From Leptospira langatensis (GTDB lineage Bacteria; Spirochaetota; Leptospiria; Leptospirales; Leptospiraceae), in assembly GCF_004770615.1 (NCBI RefSeq), contig NZ_RQER01000005.1:186001-250000 (forward strand): a DNA stretch of 64,000 bases. Reading direction: 5' to 3'. The translations under genes were made by a program, and so were the position numbers. Positions 63,042 to 64,000 of this stretch are shown piece after piece (position 1 is the stretch's first letter; each line of letters opens with the position of its first letter). Below the pieces are notes generated by a model that was not told the origin of the DNA, made no database searches, and was given only the letters and a program-made list of their open reading frames with translations.

Positions 63042-63722
63042 TTAGTCTTCTACGAATAACTCGTCGCAGAATTGAGAATCCTTTACGATCCTACTTTCCA
63101 GAAGGTTGAACGCGACCCTTCTAAAATAAGGTCGGATCAATTTTTCATAATATTTCTTGGATCTTTGGTATGCATACGGATCTACGAAGTAGATCTCTTT
63201 CTTCATTCTATCGTAATCGTTCTTTGTTGGAACGGTGAAATACAGATAATTCACTTGCCTGTACAGTTTTTCAAAGACCTTAGGAAGGTGCTTATCTTCT
63301 ATATATTGTACTACTGAATTACAAATTCCAAGATCGAAGGGAGGAAAATGAAAATGCTTCATCTCCAAGTCTTGTATAGTGGAATGCAGAAATGAAAGAT
63401 TGTATCCTCGGATCCATTTTTGCTTCGCGATGGAATCTATCATCTCTTCGGAAGGATCCACCGCAAAGATGCGATTTGGTTGAAATACTTTTACGAATTC
63501 TTTTAATAGCAGCCCTTTCCCGAATCCGAAGTCCGCGATGCTCCTGGGTTGAAGTTGCATCAGATCAAAAAGAGACTTTATATATTTTGCATGTTCTTTG
63601 GCATTAAAGGATGCATCCACATCCTTCCCGCTGCCATAGATCTCATCCCAATAAGAAACCTCGAAAGGAAGCCCATTCGCTCCGTAGGCAATATAATCCG
63701 AGTCTTCTTGCTTTTTCCTCAT
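63042..63722 (-). CDS. Class I SAM-dependent methyltransferase
   Basis: A 226-residue methyltransferase with the SAM loop SIADFGFGKGLLLKEF near residue 60-75, an acidic loop (IFAVDPSEEMID) and a motif IV-like DLGICNSVVQYI. The N-terminus carries YDEI/WDEIYGSGKDVDASFNAKEHAKYI, typical of methyltransferases that act on small molecules. Substrate unknown. Its start overlaps the end of the gene before it by 4 bases, so they share a transcript. Confidence 0.82.
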   Translation of the reverse strand: MRKKQEDSDYIAYGANGLPFEVSYWDEIYGSGKDVDASFNAKEHAKYIKSLFDLMQLQPRSIADFGFGKGLLLKEFVKVFQPNRIFAVDPSEEMIDSIAKQKWIRGYNLSFLHSTIQDLEMKHFHFPPFDLGICNSVVQYIEDKHLPKVFEKLYRQVNYLYFTVPTKNDYDRMKKEIYFVDPYAYQRSKKYYEKLIRPYFRRVAFNLLESRIVKDSQFCDELFVED

Positions 63723-64000
63723 GCCTCAGGGGCCCTAGAAGGTATCAGTAAGGAGACCAAGAAGGCCTTGAGTCCGTCATATCCTTTCTGGTCTTGGATA
63801 GAAGTCTTGGCTTCTAGAGCACGGGTCTTCAGGGTCTTTAGGTCCGGATCCGTTTGGATCCTCTTCCATAATTGTTCGCTCACTAAGATCCGCTCGGAAG
63901 ACAAGAATAAGAATGGAGTATTCTTTGTTTTCACTTCTCTCTGCAGTAGCTTACGATCCACCGCCCAGATCTCCGAGAGCAAAATATAATCCTTGTCCCG
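63719..64000 (-). CDS. Hypothetical protein, cut by the window end
   Basis: The frame is open to the window edge; the first in-frame start inside is a TTG at 63982, but codons upstream (reading RDKDYIL) continue the frame, so the protein almost certainly begins beyond the window. The visible part is a Leu/Lys-rich helical domain (SEIWAVDRKLLQREVKTKNTPFLFLSSERILVSEQLWKRIQTDPDLKTLKTRALE). It overlaps the methyltransferase start by 4 bases, which suggests coupled expression. No family recognised. Confidence 0.6.
   Translation of the reverse strand, partial: RDKDYILLSEIWAVDRKLLQREVKTKNTPFLFLSSERILVSEQLWKRIQTDPDLKTLKTRALEAKTSIQDQKGYDGLKAFLVSLLIPSRAPEA

Noticed and set aside
1..64000. CRISPR arrays, tRNA and rRNA genes
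   Set aside because: No regularly spaced direct repeats and no recognisable tRNA or rRNA sequence were seen by eye; only the dispersed element recurs, at irregular spacing.

Overview
The window looks like a chromosomal segment of a Leptospira species. The evidence is a DUF1564-type protein (a family I know only from Leptospira), many spirochaete-style lipoproteins with relaxed lipoboxes, 7TM-DISM sensor proteins, HDOD/CheD chemotaxis-type genes, and the short palindromic intergenic repeats typical of the genus. By eye the base composition is fairly balanced, richer in GC than L. interrogans, which would suit the intermediate or environmental clades; this is inference. I see no rRNA, tRNA, CRISPR array, prophage or insertion sequence.

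Layout. 1-3.2 kb: methylmalonyl-CoA mutase (cut or nearly cut by the window edge) and its GTPase chaperone MeaB. 3.4-9.4 kb: one run of plus-strand genes with three small lipoproteins, a TonB-dependent receptor, a cysteine-rich lipoprotein, ExbB, ExbD and TonB, i.e. a self-contained energised outer-membrane uptake system, ended by a likely terminator. 9.5-13.2 kb: a SCO-like protein without its cysteines, a small exported protein and a papain-like protease with fibronectin repeats. 13.2-20.6 kb (minus): a degenerate EAL protein, UDP-glucose pyrophosphorylase, a CsgG/FlgO-like lipoprotein, a 7TM-DISM/PAS/anti-sigma-type ATPase and a TraB protein. 20.8-23.7 kb (plus): cheD, an HDOD gene, shikimate kinase and a tyrosine recombinase. 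23.7-31.7 kb (minus): metabolic and transport genes and a 7TM-DISM adenylate/guanylate cyclase. 31.9-41 kb: peroxiredoxin, M61 peptidase, an SDR, argB, a GAF-SpoIIE phosphatase, phosphofructokinase and two exported hypothetical proteins.

41-47.8 kb (minus) is a methyl-cycle operon: an ArsR-methyltransferase fusion, adenosylhomocysteinase, a 7Fe-type ferredoxin, B12-dependent methionine synthase and a small unknown protein. A perfect 16-bp palindrome sits just upstream of the regulator's start codon and is a strong operator candidate. 48-53 kb holds DUF1564, a FecR protein, an orphan DNA methyltransferase and an ECF sigma/FecR/HAMP group. 53-64 kb holds a GH5 glycosidase related to endoglycoceramidases, a patatin, an MFS transporter, a GGDEF protein, a sodium-solute symporter, a crotonase, a haloalkane-dehalogenase-like enzyme, a methyltransferase and a gene cut by the window end.

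The two most unusual non-coding signals are (1) a family of about ten copies of a short imperfectly palindromic element (consensus TTTTGTAGTAACTTCGAC), all between 40.3 and 56.8 kb, some inside genes; and (2) a 200-nt minus-strand region near 56.83-57.04 kb with a promoter-like sequence, a strong Shine-Dalgarno followed by a 17-codon frame, a long interrupted helix and a terminator-like hairpin, which may be an undescribed small RNA or a leader of the patatin/glycosidase genes.
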